A stretch of DNA of 64,000 bases, taken from assembly GCA_027382625.1 (NCBI GenBank), contig JAJKFJ010022155.1, positions 1 to 64,000 on the forward strand, in the 5' to 3' direction. Under the pieces are notes generated by a model. That model saw only the letters and a list, made by a program, of their open reading frames with translations, was not told the origin of the DNA and made no database searches. Origin of the DNA: Tetmemena sp. SeJ-2015 (lineage: Eukaryota > Ciliophora > Spirotrichea > Sporadotrichida > Oxytrichidae). Below are positions 1 through 14,159 of the stretch, one piece after another (within the stretch, counting starts at the first letter, position 1; every line of letters starts with the position of its first letter). A program made the translations under genes and the position numbers.

Positions 1-230
<230 letters not shown>

Positions 231-2222
231 CAGCGTCTGTTTTGTCTTAATTATTCTTTCCCTAAGGTGATCATTTTTGGCGAGAATAAAAGTTACCTTG
301 TTTTAACTCTGCAAGGGACTGACTCACTTTTCTTGACGAACTCAGTTTCAAGGAAACTTAATTAAGATTGAAAATAGCCAGCATCTTCGATCTTTGATTT
401 AAATCTATTTTCCATAAGGTGATCATTTTTTGGGCTGAGAATAAAATGTACACTTTTTTTACTTTGCAAGTGGACTACCACTTTTTCTTTTGGAAAACTT
501 CTAGCATTAAGATCTGAAAAAATAGCCAGCCATCTTCGATCTTGATCTTAAATCTATTCTTTCCCATAAGGTGATCATTTTTTTGGGGTTGAGAATTAAA
601 ATGTATACACTTGTTTTTAACTTCTGCAAAGTGGACTGACTCACTTTTATCTCGACAGGCACTCATGTTTTTCAGGAAAACTTTACATTAAGATCTGAAA
701 AAATAGCCCAGCGATCTTCGATCTTTGATCTTAAATCTATTCTTTCCATAAGGTGATCATTTTTTGGGCTTGAGAATTAAAATGTATACACTTGTTTTTA
801 ATTTTGGAAGTGGACTGACTTACTTTTCTCTCGACAGGCCAAGTATTTTCAAGGAAACTTCTAGCATTAAGAGCTGAAAAAATAGCCCAGCGATCTTCGA
901 ACTTTGATCTTAAATTTATTCTTTCCCATGAAGGTGATCATTTTTTGGCTTGAGAATTAAAATGTATACACTTGTTTTAACTTCTGCAAAGTGACTAATC
1001 ACTTTTCTCTCGACAGGCAAACTCAGTTTCAAGGAAAATCTTCTAGCATTAAGATCTGAAAAAATAGCCGCAGCGATCTTCGATCTTTGTTCTTAATTTA
1101 TTCTTTCCCATAAGGTGATCATTTTTTGGGCTTGAAAATTAAAATGATACACTTGTTTTTAACTTCGGCAAAGTGGATGACTCACTTTTCTCTCGACAGC
1201 AAACTCAGTTTTCAAGGAAGACTTCTAGCATTAAGATCTGTAGCCCAGCGATCTTCGATTTTTGATCTTAAATCTATTCTTCATAAGGTGATCATTTTTT
1301 TGGGCTTGAGAATTAAAATGTTCACTTGTTTTAACTTGCAAAGTGGACTGCTCTACTTTTCTTCGACAGCAAACTAGTTTTCAGGAACTCTAGCATTAAG
1401 ATCTGAAAATAGCAGCAGATTTGTCTTTGATGCTTTAATCTATCTTTCCATAGGTGATCAATTTTTTGGCTTGAAGAATAAATGTATCCTGTTTTTAATT
1501 CTGCAAAGTGACTGATACTTTTTCTCGACAGGAAACTCAGTTTTCAAGAAAAATCTCTAGCTTAAGATCTGAGAAAATAGCCCAGCGATCTTCGAGCTTT
1601 GATCTTAAATCTATTCTTTCGCATAAGGTGATCATTTTTTTGGGCTTGAGAATTAAATGTATACTTGTTTTAACTTCTGCAAAGTGGACTGACTCCTTGT
1701 TTCTCGACAGCAGAAACATCAGTTTTCAAGGAAAAGCTTCTAGCTTAAGATCTGAAAATAGCCCAGGCGATCTTCGATCTTTGATCTTAATTCTAATCTT
1801 TCCCATAAGGTGATCATTTTATTGGGCTTGAAATGTAAAATGTATTACACTTGTTTTTAACTTCTGCAAAGTGGATGACTCACTTTTTCTCTCGACAGGC
1901 ACTCAGTTTTCAAGGAAACTTCTAGCTTAAGATCTGAAAAAATAGCCAGCGATCTTTTCGATCTTTGATCTTAAATCTATTCTTTCCATAGGTGATCATT
2001 TTTTGGCTTGAGAATTAAAATGTAGTATCACTTGTTTTAACTTCTGCAAAGTGGATGACTTCTCTCGACACGCAAACTCAGTTTTCAAGGAATTTTTAGA
2101 TTAAGATCTGAAAATAGCCAGCGATCTCGATTTTGACTTAAATTATTCTTTCCATAAGGTGATGCATTTTTTTGGGGCTTGAGAATTAAATGTATACACT
2201 GTTTTAAATTTTCTGCAAAGTG

Positions 2223-2242
2223 GACGTGTGCTCTTCCGATCT
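2223..2242 (+). other. Illumina adapter remnant in satellite
   Basis: The 20 bases equal the 3' end of the TruSeq read-2 adapter (GTGTGCTCTTCCGATCT preceded by GAC) and replace the normal monomer sequence. They are foreign library sequence left in the assembly. Confidence 0.93.
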
Positions 2243-5200
2243 AGTTTTCAAGGAAAACTTCTAGCATTAAGATCTGAAAAAATAGCCCAGCGTTTCGATC
2301 TTTGATCTTAAATCTATTCTTTCCCATAAGGTGATATTTTTTGGGCTTGAGAATTAAAATGTATACCTTTTTTTAAACTTCTGCAAAGTGGAATGACTCA
2401 CTTTTCTCTCGACAGCAAACTCAGTTTCAAGGAAAGCTTCTAGCATTAAATCTGAAAAATAGCCCAGCGATCTTCGATCTTGATCTTAAATCTATTCTTT
2501 TCCATAAGGTGATCATTTTTTGGGCTTGACAATTAAAATGTATACAACTTGTTTTTAATTTTGGCAAAGTGGACTGACTCACTTTTTTCTCGACAGGCAA
2601 CAGTTTTCAAGGAGAACTTCTAGCATTAAGATCTGAAAAAAGCCCAGCGATCTTCGATCTTGATCTTAAATCTATTCTTTCCATAAGGTGATCATTTTTG
2701 GGCTTGAGAATTAAATGTATACACTTGTTTTAACTTCTGCAAAGTGGACTGATCATTTCTCTCGAAGGCAAACTCAGTTTTCAAGGAAACTTCTAGTACA
2801 TTAAGATTGAAAAATGCCAGCGATCTTTCGATCTTATCTTAAATCTCTTTCATAGTGATATTTTTTGGGCTTGAAATTAATGTATACACTTGTTTTAACT
2901 TCTGCAAAGTGGACTCTCACTTTTCTTTCGACAGGCAAACTCAGTTTTCATAGGAAAACTTCTAGCATTAAGATCTGAAAAATAGCCCAGTCTTCGATCT
3001 TTGATCTTAAATCTATTTCTTCCCATTAAGGTGATCATTTTTGTGGGCTTGAGATTAAAATGTATACAGCTTGTTTTTAAACTTCTGCAAGTGGACTGAT
3101 CACTTTTTCTCGACAGCAACTCAGTTTTCAAGGAAACTTCTAACATTAAGATCTGAAAAAATAGCCAGGATCTTCGATCTTTGATCTTAAATCTATTCCT
3201 TTCCATAAGGTGATCATTTTTTGGCTTGAGAATTAAAATGTAATTTTTTTAACTTTTGCAAAGTGGACTGACTCACTTTTTCTCTCGACAGGCAAACTCA
3301 GTTTCAAGGAAAACTCTAGCATTAGATCTGAAAAAATGCCAGCGATCATTCGATCTGTTGATCTTAATCTAATTCTTTCCCATAAGGTGGATCATTTTTG
3401 GGCTTTGAGAATTAAAATGTATACATTGTTTTTAACTTCTGCAAGTGACTGACTACTTTTCTTTCGACAGGCAAACTCAGTTTTCCAGGAAATTTAGCAT
3501 TAAGATCTGAAAAATAGCCCAGCGATCTTCGATTTTTGATCTTAAATCTATTCTTTCCCAATAGGTGATCATTTTTTGGGCTTGAGAATTAAAATGGTAT
3601 ATTTGTTTTTAACTTCTGCAAGTGGACTGATGCACTTTTCTCTCGACAGGCAAACTCAGTTTTTTCAAGGAAAACTTCTAGATCAAGATCTGAAAAAATA
3701 TCCCAGCGATCTCGATCTTGATCTTAAATCTATTCTTTCCCATAAGGTTGATCATTTTTTGGCTTGAGAATTAAAATGTAATACACTTGTTTTAACTTTG
3801 CAAAGTGGACTGAACTCACTTTTTCTCGACAGCAAAACTCAGTTTCAAGGAAACTTCTAGCATAAGATCTGAAAAAATAGCCCAGCGATCCTTGATCTTT
3901 GATCTTAAATCTATCCTTTCCCATAAGGTGATCATTTTTGCTGAATTAAAATGTATACACTTTTTTTAAACTTCTGCAAAGTGGACTGACTCACTTTCTC
4001 TCGGACAGCAAATCAGTTTTTACAAGGAAAATTTAGCAATTAAGATTAAAAATAGCCAGCGATTTCGATCTGTGATCTTAAATTATTCTTTCCATAAGGT
4101 GATATTTTTATGGGCTTGAGAATTAAAATGTATACATTTGTTTTTAACTTCAAAGTGGACTGACTCACTTTCTCTCGACAGGCAAAACTCAGTTTCAAGG
4201 AAAACTTCTAGCAGATCTGAAAAAATAGCCCAGCGATCTTTCGATCTTTGATCTTAATCTATTCTTTCCCATAAGGTGATCATTTTTTGGGCTTGAGAAT
4301 TAAAAATGTATAACTTGTTTTTTAACTTCTTGCCAAAGTGGACTGATCACTTTCTCCTCGACAGGCAAATCAGTTTTAAAAAGGAAAGCTTCTAGCATTC
4401 AGAATCTGCAAAAATAGCCAGCGATCTTCGATCTTTGATCTTAATCTATTCTTTTCATAAGCATTTTTTTTGCTTGAGAATAAAATGTTATACACTTGTT
4501 GTTTAACTTCTGCAAAAGTGAGTGATCACTTTTCTTCTAACAGGCAAATTTCAGTTTTCAAGGAAAACTTCTAAGATTAAGATCTGAAAAATAGCCCAGC
4601 TATCTTCGATCTTTGATCTTAATTCTATTCTCTTTCATAAGGTGATCATTTTTTGGCGAGAATTAAAATGTATACAATTGTTTTTAACTTCTGCAAAGTG
4701 GACTGCCACTTTTCTCTCGGCAGGCAAACTCAGTTTTCAAGGAAAGCTTCTAGCATTAAGATCTGAAAAAATTGCCCAGCGATCTTCGATCTTTGATCTT
4801 AGTCTATTCTTTCCCATAGTGACTCATGTTTTGGGCTTGAGAATTAAAATGTATACCCTTGTTTTTAACTTCTGCAAAGTGGCCTGATTCACTTTTCTCT
4901 CGACAGGCAAACTCAGTTTTCAAGGGAACTTCTAGCCATTAAAGACTGAAAATAGCCACGCGATTTCGATCTTTATCCTTAATCTATTTCTTTCCCTAAG
5001 ATGATCATTTTTTGGGCTTGAGAATTTAAATTGAATACACTTGTTTTTAACTTCTGCAAAGTGGAGTGGACTCACTTTTCTCTCGATAGGCAAACTCAGT
5101 TTTCAAGGAAACTTCTAACCCTTAAGATCTGAAAAAATAGCCCAGCGATCTTCGATCTTTGTCTTAATCTATTACTTTCCCATAAGGTGATTCATTTTTT

Positions 5201-6179
5201 TGGCTTTCGAGAATTAAAAATGTTACACTTTGTTTTTTAACTTACTGCAAAGTTGCGACTGACTCACTTTTCTTCTCGGCAGACTAACTCTAGCATTAAG
5301 ATCTGAAAAATAGCAGCCAAGCGATCTTCGATCTTTGGATCTTAATCTATTCTTTCCATAAGTGATCATTTTTGGCTTTGAGAATTAAATGTATCACTTT
5401 TTTTCACTTCTGCAAATGGACTTGCTCACTTTTCTCTCGACGGCAAAATTTTCCTTCAGTTTTCAAGAGAAAAACTTCTAGCATTAAGTCTGAAAAAATA
5501 GCCCAGCGATCTTCCGGATCTTTGATCTTAAATCTATCTTTCCCATTAAGGGTGATCATTTTTTTGGGGTTGGAGAAATTAAAATGTTATACATTGTTTT
5601 TAACTTTCTGCAAAGTGGACTGGACTCCACTTTTCTCTCGAAGCAGGCAAACTCAGTTTTTCAAGGAAAATTTCTAGCATTAAGATCTGAAAAAATGGCC
5701 CAGCGATCTCGATCTTTTGATCTTAAATCTATTCTTTCCCAATAGGGTCATTTTTTTGGGTCATTGAGATAATTATACATCTTGTTTTAACTTCTGCAAA
5801 TGGCTGACTCACTTTTCCTCTCACAGTCAATACTTCATTGTTTTCAATGGAATATTCTATGCTTAAGATTTCTGAAAATAATGCGTCGATCTTCGTATCT
5901 TGATCTATATCTATCTTCATTATAGGTGATCATTTTTTTGGGCTTGAGAATTAATATGTATACTTGTTTTTAACTTCTGCGAAGTGGACTGACTCACTTT
6001 TTCTCGACAGGCAAACTCAGTTTTCAAGGAAACTTTCTAGCATTAAGATTGAAAAAATAGCCCAGGATCTTCGGATCTTTGATCTTAACTATTCTTCCAT
6101 AGGTGATCATTTTTTGGCTTGAGAATTAAAATGTATAAACTTGTTTTTAACTTCTGCAAGTGGCACTGACTCACCTTTT

Positions 6180-6189
6180 CTTCCGATCT
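6180..6189 (+). other. Probable Illumina adapter remnant
   Basis: CTTCCGATCT replaces the expected monomer bases and is followed by AGTTTTCAAGG, as at the longer remnant at 2223. Confidence 0.75.
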
Positions 6190-7485
6190 AGTTTTCAAGG
6201 AAAACTTCTGCATTAGATCTGAAAAAATAGCCAGCCGATCTTCGATCTTTGATCTTAAATCTATTTTTTCCCATAAAGGTGATCATTTTTTGGGCTTGAG
6301 AATAAAAATGTATACACTTGATTTTAACTTCTGCAAAGTGGACCGACTCACTTTTCTCTCGACAGGCAACTCAGTTTTCAAGAAAACTTCTAGCATTAAG
6401 ATTTGAAAAAATAGCCCAGCGATCTCGATCTTTGATCTTTGTTAAATCTATTCTTTCCCATAAGTGATCATTTTTTGGGCTTTGAGAATTTAAATGTATA
6501 CACTTGTTTTCTAACTCTGTAAGTGGACTGATCACATTTCTCGAAGGCAAACTCAGTTTCAAGGAAAACTTCTAGCATTAAGATCTGGAAAAATAGCCCA
6601 GCGGTCTTCGATCTTTGATCTTAAATCTATTCTTTCCCATAAGGTGATCATTTCTTGGAGGCTTGAGAATAAAATGTATACCACTTGTTTTTTAACTTCT
6701 GAAAGTGGATGACTCAACTTTTCTCTCTCTCGAGAGGCAAATTCATTTTCAAGGAAACTTTAGCATAAAATTGAAAAAATAGCCCAGCGATCTCGATCTT
6801 TGATCTTAAATCTATTTTTTCCCATAAGGTGATCATTTTGAAGCTTGAGAATTAAAATGTATTCACTTGTTTTTAACTCTACAAAGTGGACGACTCAACT
6901 TTTCTCTCTCTCGACAGGCCAATTCAGTTTTCAAGAAAACTCTAGCATTAGATCTGAAAAATAGCCCAGCGATCTTCGATCTTTGATCTTAAATCTATTT
7001 TTCCCATAAGGTGATCATTTTTTAGGCTTGAGAATTAAAATGTATACACTTGTTTTTAACTTCTGCAAAGTGGACTGACTCAATTTTCTCTTCGACAGAC
7101 AAACTCAGTTTTCAAGGAAACTTCTAGCATTAAGATCTGAAAAATAGCCCAGCGATCTTCGATCTTTGATTTTAATCTATTCTTTCTCATAAGGTGATAT
7201 TTTTTTGGGCTTGAGAATTAAAAATGTATACACTGTTTTTAACTTCTGCAAAGTGGACTGACCTCACTTTTCTCTCCGACAGAAACTTCTAGCATTTAAA
7301 GATCTGAAAATAGCCAGCGATCTTTTGATCTTTGTCTTAAAATCTATTCTTTCCATAAGTGATCATTTTTTGGGCTTGAGAATTAAAACGTATACACTTG
7401 TTTTTACTTCTGCAAAGTGAAATTACTCACTTTTTCTCTCGACAGGCAAATTCAGTTTCAAGGAGAACTTCTAGCATTAAGATCT

Positions 7486-7498
7486 AGATCGGAAGAGC
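7486..7498 (+). other. Illumina adapter remnant (reverse orientation)
   Basis: AGATCGGAAGAGC, the universal start of Illumina adapters in read-through orientation, interrupts a monomer after AAGATCT. Confidence 0.9.
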
Positions 7499-9118
7499 CA
7501 GCGATCTTCGATCTTTGATCTTTAATCTATTCTTTCCCATAAGGGAATCATTTTTTGGGCTTGAGATATAAAAGTATACACTTGTTTTTTAACTTCTGCA
7601 AAGGGACTGACTCACTTTTCTTCGACAAGAGAATACCAGTTTTCAAGGACTTTCTAGGCATTAAGGATCTGAAAAAATAGCCCAGCGATCTTTCGATCTT
7701 TGATCTTAAATCTATTCTTTCCATAAGTGATCTTTGGTTGCAGCTTTTCTTGAGAATTAAAATGTATACATTTGTTTTTAACTTCTGCAAAGTGGAACTG
7801 ACTCACTTTTCTCTCGATAGGTAAACTCTTTCAAGGAAAACTTCTAGCATTAGATCTGAAAAAAATAGCCAGCGATCTTCGATCTTTGATCTTAATTCTA
7901 TTCTTTCCAATAAGGTGATCATTTTTTTGGGCTTGAGAATTAAAATTTATACACTTGTTTTTAACTTCTGTAAAGTGCTGCAAAGTGGACTGACTCATTT
8001 TCTCTCGACAGGCAGACTCAAGCTTTTCAAAGGAAACCTCTAGCATTAGATCTGAAAATAATAACCCAGCGGATCTTCGATCTTTGTCTTAATTATTCTT
8101 TCCATAAGGTGATCATTTTTGAGGCTTGAGAATAAAATGTATACACTTGGTTTTTAACTTCTGCAAGTGGATGAACTCACTTTTCTCTCGATAGGCAAAC
8201 TCAGTTTTCAAGAAACTTCTAGCATTAAGATCTGAAAAATAGCCCAGCGATCTTCGATCATTTTTTTTTTGATCTTAAATCTAATTTTTCAAATAGGTGA
8301 ATCATGTTTTTGGGGCTGGAGAATTAAATGTATACACTTGTTTTTCACTTCTCATATGTGCGACTGATCACTTTCTCTCGACAGGCAAACTCAGTTTCAA
8401 GAAACTTCTAGCATTAAGATCCGAAAAAATAGCCCGCGATCTTCGATCTTTGATCTAAATCTATTCTTTCCCATAAGGTGATCATTTTTTTGGGCTTGAG
8501 AATTAAGTATACACTTGTTTTTACTTCGCAAAGTGGATCTGACTCAAATTTTCTCTCGACAGGCCAACTCGTTTTCAAGGAAAACTTATAGCATTAAGAT
8601 CTGAAAATAGCAGCGTCTTCCGATCTTGATCTAAATTCTATTTTTCCCCATAAAGGTTGATCAATTTTTCTGGGCTTGAGATTAAAATGTATACACTTGT
8701 TTTTTAACTTCTGCAAATTGGACTGACTCACTTTTCTCTCGACAGGCAAACTCAAGTTTTCAAGGAAAACTTCTAGCATTCAGATCTGAAAAAATAGCCC
8801 AGCGATCTTCGATCTTTGATCTTAAATCTATTCTTTCCATAAGGTGATCATTTTTGGGGCTTGAGAATTAAAATGTATACACTTGGTTTTAACTTCTGCA
8901 AAGTGGGCTGACTCACTTTTCTCTCGATAGGTAAACTCAGTTCAAGGAAACTTTCTAGCATTAAGATCTCAAAATAGCCCAAGCGATCTTGTCTTTGATC
9001 TTAAATCTATTCTTTACCATAAGGTGATCATTTTTTGGGCTGAAGAATAAATGGTATACAACTTGTTTTTAACTTCTGCAAAGTGAACTGACTCACTTTT
9101 CTCTCGACAAGAAAACTT

Positions 9119-9130
9119 CTCTTCCGATCT
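9119..9130 (+). other. Illumina adapter remnant
   Basis: CTCTTCCGATCT sits where the monomer should read through AAACTTCTAGCATT, again an adapter 3' end fused to satellite. Confidence 0.8.
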
Positions 9131-12100
9131 AAAAATAGCCCAGCGATCTTCGATCTTTGATCTTAAATCTATTCTTACCATAAGGTGATCATTTTTTGGG
9201 CTTGAGATTAAAATGTATACACTTGTTTTTAACTTCTGCAAAAGTGGACTGACTCACTTTTCTTCTCGGCAGGCAAATCTGTTTTCAAGGAAAACTTCTA
9301 GCATAAGATCTGAAAAAATAGCCCACGATCTTCGATCTTTGATCTTAAATCAATTCTTTCCCATAAGGTGATCATTTTTTTTGGGCTTGAGAATTAAATT
9401 GTATACACTTGTTTTAACTTCTGCAAAGTGGACTGACTCACTTTTCTCTCGACAGGCAAACTCATTTCAAGGAATACTTCTAGCATTAATCTGAAAAAAA
9501 TAGCCCAGCGATTCGAACTTTGATCTTAAATCTATTCTTTCCCATAAGTGATCATTTTTTGGGCTTGAGAATTTAAATGTATACACTTGTTTTTAACTTC
9601 TCTGCAAAGTGGACTGACTCACTTTTTCTCTCGACAGGAAACTTCTAGCATTAAGATCTGAAAATAGCCCACGATCTCGATCTTTGATCTTATATCTATT
9701 CTTTCCCATAAGGTGAACATTTTTTGCTTGAGAATTAAAATGTATACACTTTTTTTTAACCTTCTGCAAGTGGATCTGACTTCACTTTTCTCTCGACAGG
9801 CAAACTCATTTTTCAAGGAAACTTCTAGCATTAAGAATCTAAAAATAGCCAGCGATCTTCGTTCTTTGATCTTAAATCTATTTTTCCCATAAGGTGATAA
9901 TTTTTGAGGCTTGAGAATTAAAATGTATACACTTGTTTTTAAATTCTGAAAAGTGGACTGACTCACTTTTCTCTCGAAAGGCAAACTCAGTTCTGGAAAA
10001 CTTCTAGCATTAAGATCTGTAAAAATAGCCCCCCGCGATCTTCGATCTTTGATCTTAAATTTATTTTTTCCCATAAGGTGATCATTTTTTTGAGGCTTGA
10101 GAATTAAAATGTATAACACTTGTTTTTAACCTTCTCAAAGTGGACTGTACTCACTTTTCTCATCGACAGGCAATTCAGTTTTTAAAAGGAAAACTTCTAA
10201 CGGAATTAAGATCTTAAAAAATAGCCCCAGCGATCTTCGATCTTTGATCTTAAATCTATTCTTTACCATAAGGTGATAATTTTTTGGGCTTGAGAATTAA
10301 CATGTATACACTTGTTTTTAACTTCTGCAAGTGGACGACTCCACTTTTTCTCTCGCAGGCAAACTCAGTTTTCAAGGAACTTTCTAGCATTAAGATCTGA
10401 AAAAATAGCCCAGCGATCTTCGACCTTTGATCTTAAATCTATTATTCTTTCCCATAAGGTGATCAATTTTTGGGCTTGAGAATTAAAATGTTAACACTTG
10501 TTTTTTAACTTCTGCAAAGTGACTGACTCACTTTTCTCTCGACAGGCTCTTAGCATTAAGATCTGAAAATAGCCAGCGATCTTCGATCTTTGATCTTAAT
10601 CTATTCTTTCCATAAGGTGATCATTTTTTGGGCTTGAGACTAAATGTATACACTTGTTTTTAACTTCTGCAAAGTGGACGACTCACTTTTCTTCGACAGT
10701 TCAACTCAGTTTTTCAAGAAACTTCTGCATTAGATCTGAAAAATAAGCCCAGCGATCTTCGATCTTTGAACTTAAATCTATTCTTTTTATTCTTTCCCAT
10801 AAGGTGAACATTTTTGAGGCTTGAGAATTAAAATGTATAACTTGGGTTTTAACTTTGCAAGTGGACTGACTCACTTTCTCTCGATAGGTAAACTCTGTTT
10901 TCAAGAAAACTTCTATTAAGATCTGAAAAATAGCCCAGCGATCTTCGATCTTTGATTTAATTATTCTTTCCCATAAGGTGATCATTTTTGGGCTTGAGAA
11001 TTAAAATGTATACACTTGTGTTTAACTTCTGCAAAGTGGAATGACTCACTTTTCTCTCGACAGGCAATATCCAAGTTTTCAAGAAAAACTTCTAGCATTA
11101 AGATCGAAAAAATAGCCAGCGATCTTCGATCTTTGATCTTCTGTTCTCTTTCATAAGGTGATCATTTTTTTTGGGCTTGAGAATTAATATATACACTTGT
11201 TTTAACTTCTGCAAAGTGGCGGACTGACTCACTTTCTCTCGATAGGTAACTCTGTTTCAGGAAACTTCTAGGCATTAAGAATCTCTCATAAAAAGCCAGC
11301 GTCTTCGATCTTGATCTTAAATCTATTCTTTACCATAAGGTGATCATTTTTTGGGCTTTGAGAATTAAAATGTATACACTTGTTTTTAACTCCTGCAAAG
11401 TGGACTGACTCACTTTTCTCTCGACAGGCAAAACTCAGTTTTCAAGGAAAACTTCTAGCATTAAGATTTAAAAATAGCTCAGCGATCTTCGATCCTTTGA
11501 TCTTAAATCATTCTTTCCCATAAGGTTGATATTTTGGGCTTGAGAAATTAAAATGTCACTTGTTTTTAATCTTCTGGCAAAGTGGGTGACTCACTTTTCT
11601 TTCGATGGCAACTCAGTTTTCAAGAAACTTCTCTAGCATATAGATTGAAAAAATAGCCCGCGGAATCTCGATTTGATCTTAAATCTTATTCTTTCCATAA
11701 TGTGATCATTTCTTTTGGGCTTGAGAAGTTAACATGTATACACTTGTTTTTAAAACTTCTGCAAAGTGGACAGACTCACTTTTCTCTCGACAGAAATTCT
11801 AGCATTAAGATCTGAAAAAGCCCAGCGATCTTCGAATCTTTGGATCTTAATCTATTCTTTACCATAAGGTGATCATTTTTTTGGGCTTGAGATTAAATGT
11901 ATAACTTGTTTATAATTCTGGCAAAGTGGCTGACTCACTTTCTCTCGATAGTAAAACTCTGTTTTCAAGGAAACTTCTAGCATTAAGATCTCAAAAAATA
12001 GCCCAGGGATCTTCGATCTTTGATCTTAAATTTAATCTTCATAAGGTGATCATTTTTGGGCTTGAGAATTAAAATGTATACACTTTGTTTTTAACTTCTG

Positions 12101-12400
12101 CAAAGTGAACTGACTCACTTTTCTCTCGACAGGAACTATTCTGAGCATTAAGATCTGATATATATACTCAAGCGAATTCTTCGATCTTTGATCTAAATCT
12201 ATCTTTACCATAAGGTGATCATTTTTTGGGCTTGAAAATTAAAATGTATACATGTTTTTAACTTCTGAAAAGTGGACTGACTCACTTTTCTTCTCGGCAG
12301 GCACTTCTAGCATTAAGATCTGAAAAATAGCCCAGCGATCTTCGATCTTTGATCTTAATTATTCTTTCCCATAAGGTGATCTTTTTTGGGCTTGAGAATT

Positions 12401-12408
12401 TCCGATCT
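12401..12408 (+). other. Short adapter-like remnant
   Basis: TCCGATCT replaces the expected AAAATGTATAC after GAGAATT. It is only 8 nt, so it is supported mainly by the other adapter scars in this array. Confidence 0.55.
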
Positions 12409-14159
12409 ACTTGTTTTTAACTTCTGCAAAAGTGGACTGACTCACCTTTCTCTCGACAGGCAAATTCAGTTTTCAAGGAAACTTCTAGCATTAAGATCTG
12501 AAAAAATAGCCCTGCGATCTTCGATCTTTGGATCTTAAATCTATTCTATCCCATAAGGTGATCATTTTTGGGCTGAGAATTAAATGTATACACTTGTTTT
12601 TAACTTCTGCAAGTGGATGACTCATTTTCTTCGATAGGCAACTTGTTTTCAAAGGAAACTTCTAGATTAAGATCGTCAAAAATAGCCCAGCGATCTTTGA
12701 TCTTTGATCTTAAATCTATTCTTTTCCATAGGTAATCATTTTTTGGGCTTGAGAATTATAATGTATACACTTGTTTTTAAACTTCTGCAAAGTGGACTCA
12801 CTACTTTTCTCTCGACAGGCTAACTCAAGTTTCCAAGGAAACTTCTAGCATAAGATCTTAAAAAATAGCCCAGCGATCTTCGATCTTTGATCTTAAAACT
12901 ATTCTTTCCATAAGGTGATTATTTTTTGGGCTTGAGAATTAAATGTATACACTTGTTTTTTAACTTCGCAAGTGGACTGACTCACTTTTCTCGCTCGAAC
13001 AGCAAATTCAAGTTTTTCAAGGAAAACTCTAGCATTAGTTCTGAAAAAATAGCCGCGATCTTCGATCTTTTTGATCTTAAATCTATCTTTCCCATAAGGT
13101 TGATCATTTTTTGGGCTTTAAGAATTAAAATGTATACACTTGTTTTTAACATCTGCAAAGTGGACTGACTCACTTTTCTCTCGACAGGCAAACTCAGTTT
13201 CCAAGGAAAACTTCTAGCATTAAGATCATAATAAAATGCGCGGATACTTCGAATTCTTTGATCTTAATTTCTATTTCTTTCATAGGTATCAATTTTTTGG
13301 GCTTGAGAATTACCAATGTATACCTTGGTTTTAACTTCTGCAAAGTGGAATCACATTTCTCTCGACAGGCAAACTCAGTTTTCAAGGACACTTCTAGCAT
13401 AAGATTCAAAAAATGCCCAGCGATCTTCGATCTTTGATCGTAAATCTATTTCCCATAAGGTGATCATTTTATTGGCTTTAGAATAAAATGTATACACTTG
13501 TTTTTACTTCTGCAAAAGTGGACTGACTCACTTTTCTCTCGACAAGGCAAATTCATTTTCAAGGAAAACCTTCTGCATTAAGATCCTGCAAAAATAGCCC
13601 GAGCTGATCTTCGTCTTTGATCTTAATCTATTCTTTACCATAAGGTGACATTTTTGGGCTTTGAGAATTAAAATGTATTCACTTGTTTTTAACTTCTGCA
13701 AGGTGGACTGACTCACTTTTCTCTCGACAGGCAACTCAGTTTTCAAGGAAAAACTTCTTGCATTAAGATCTGAAAAAATAGCCCAGCGATCTTCGATTTT
13801 GATCTTAATCTATTCTTTCCATAAGGTGATCATTTTTGGGCTTGGAGAATTAAATGTATACACTTGTTTTTTAACTTCTGCAAAGTTGGATGACTCACTT
13901 TTCTCTCGATAGGTAAACTCTGTTTCAAGGAAACTTCTAGCATAAAGTCTCAAAAATAGCCCAGCGATCTTCGATCTTTGATATTAAATCTATTCTTTCC
14001 CATAGGTGATCATTTTTTTTGGGCTTGAGAATTAAAATGTATGACACTTGTTTTTTCACTTCTGCAAAGTGGACTGACATTTTCTCTCGACCGGCAAACT
14101 CAGTTTTCAAGGAAAAATTCTAGCATTAAGATCTGAAAATAGCCCAGCGATCTTCGATT

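Noticed and set aside
8617..8627. TCTTCCGATCT-like string as another adapter scar
   Set aside because: The monomer itself contains GATCTTCGATCTT, and one substitution or indel gives this string; not distinguishable from natural variation.
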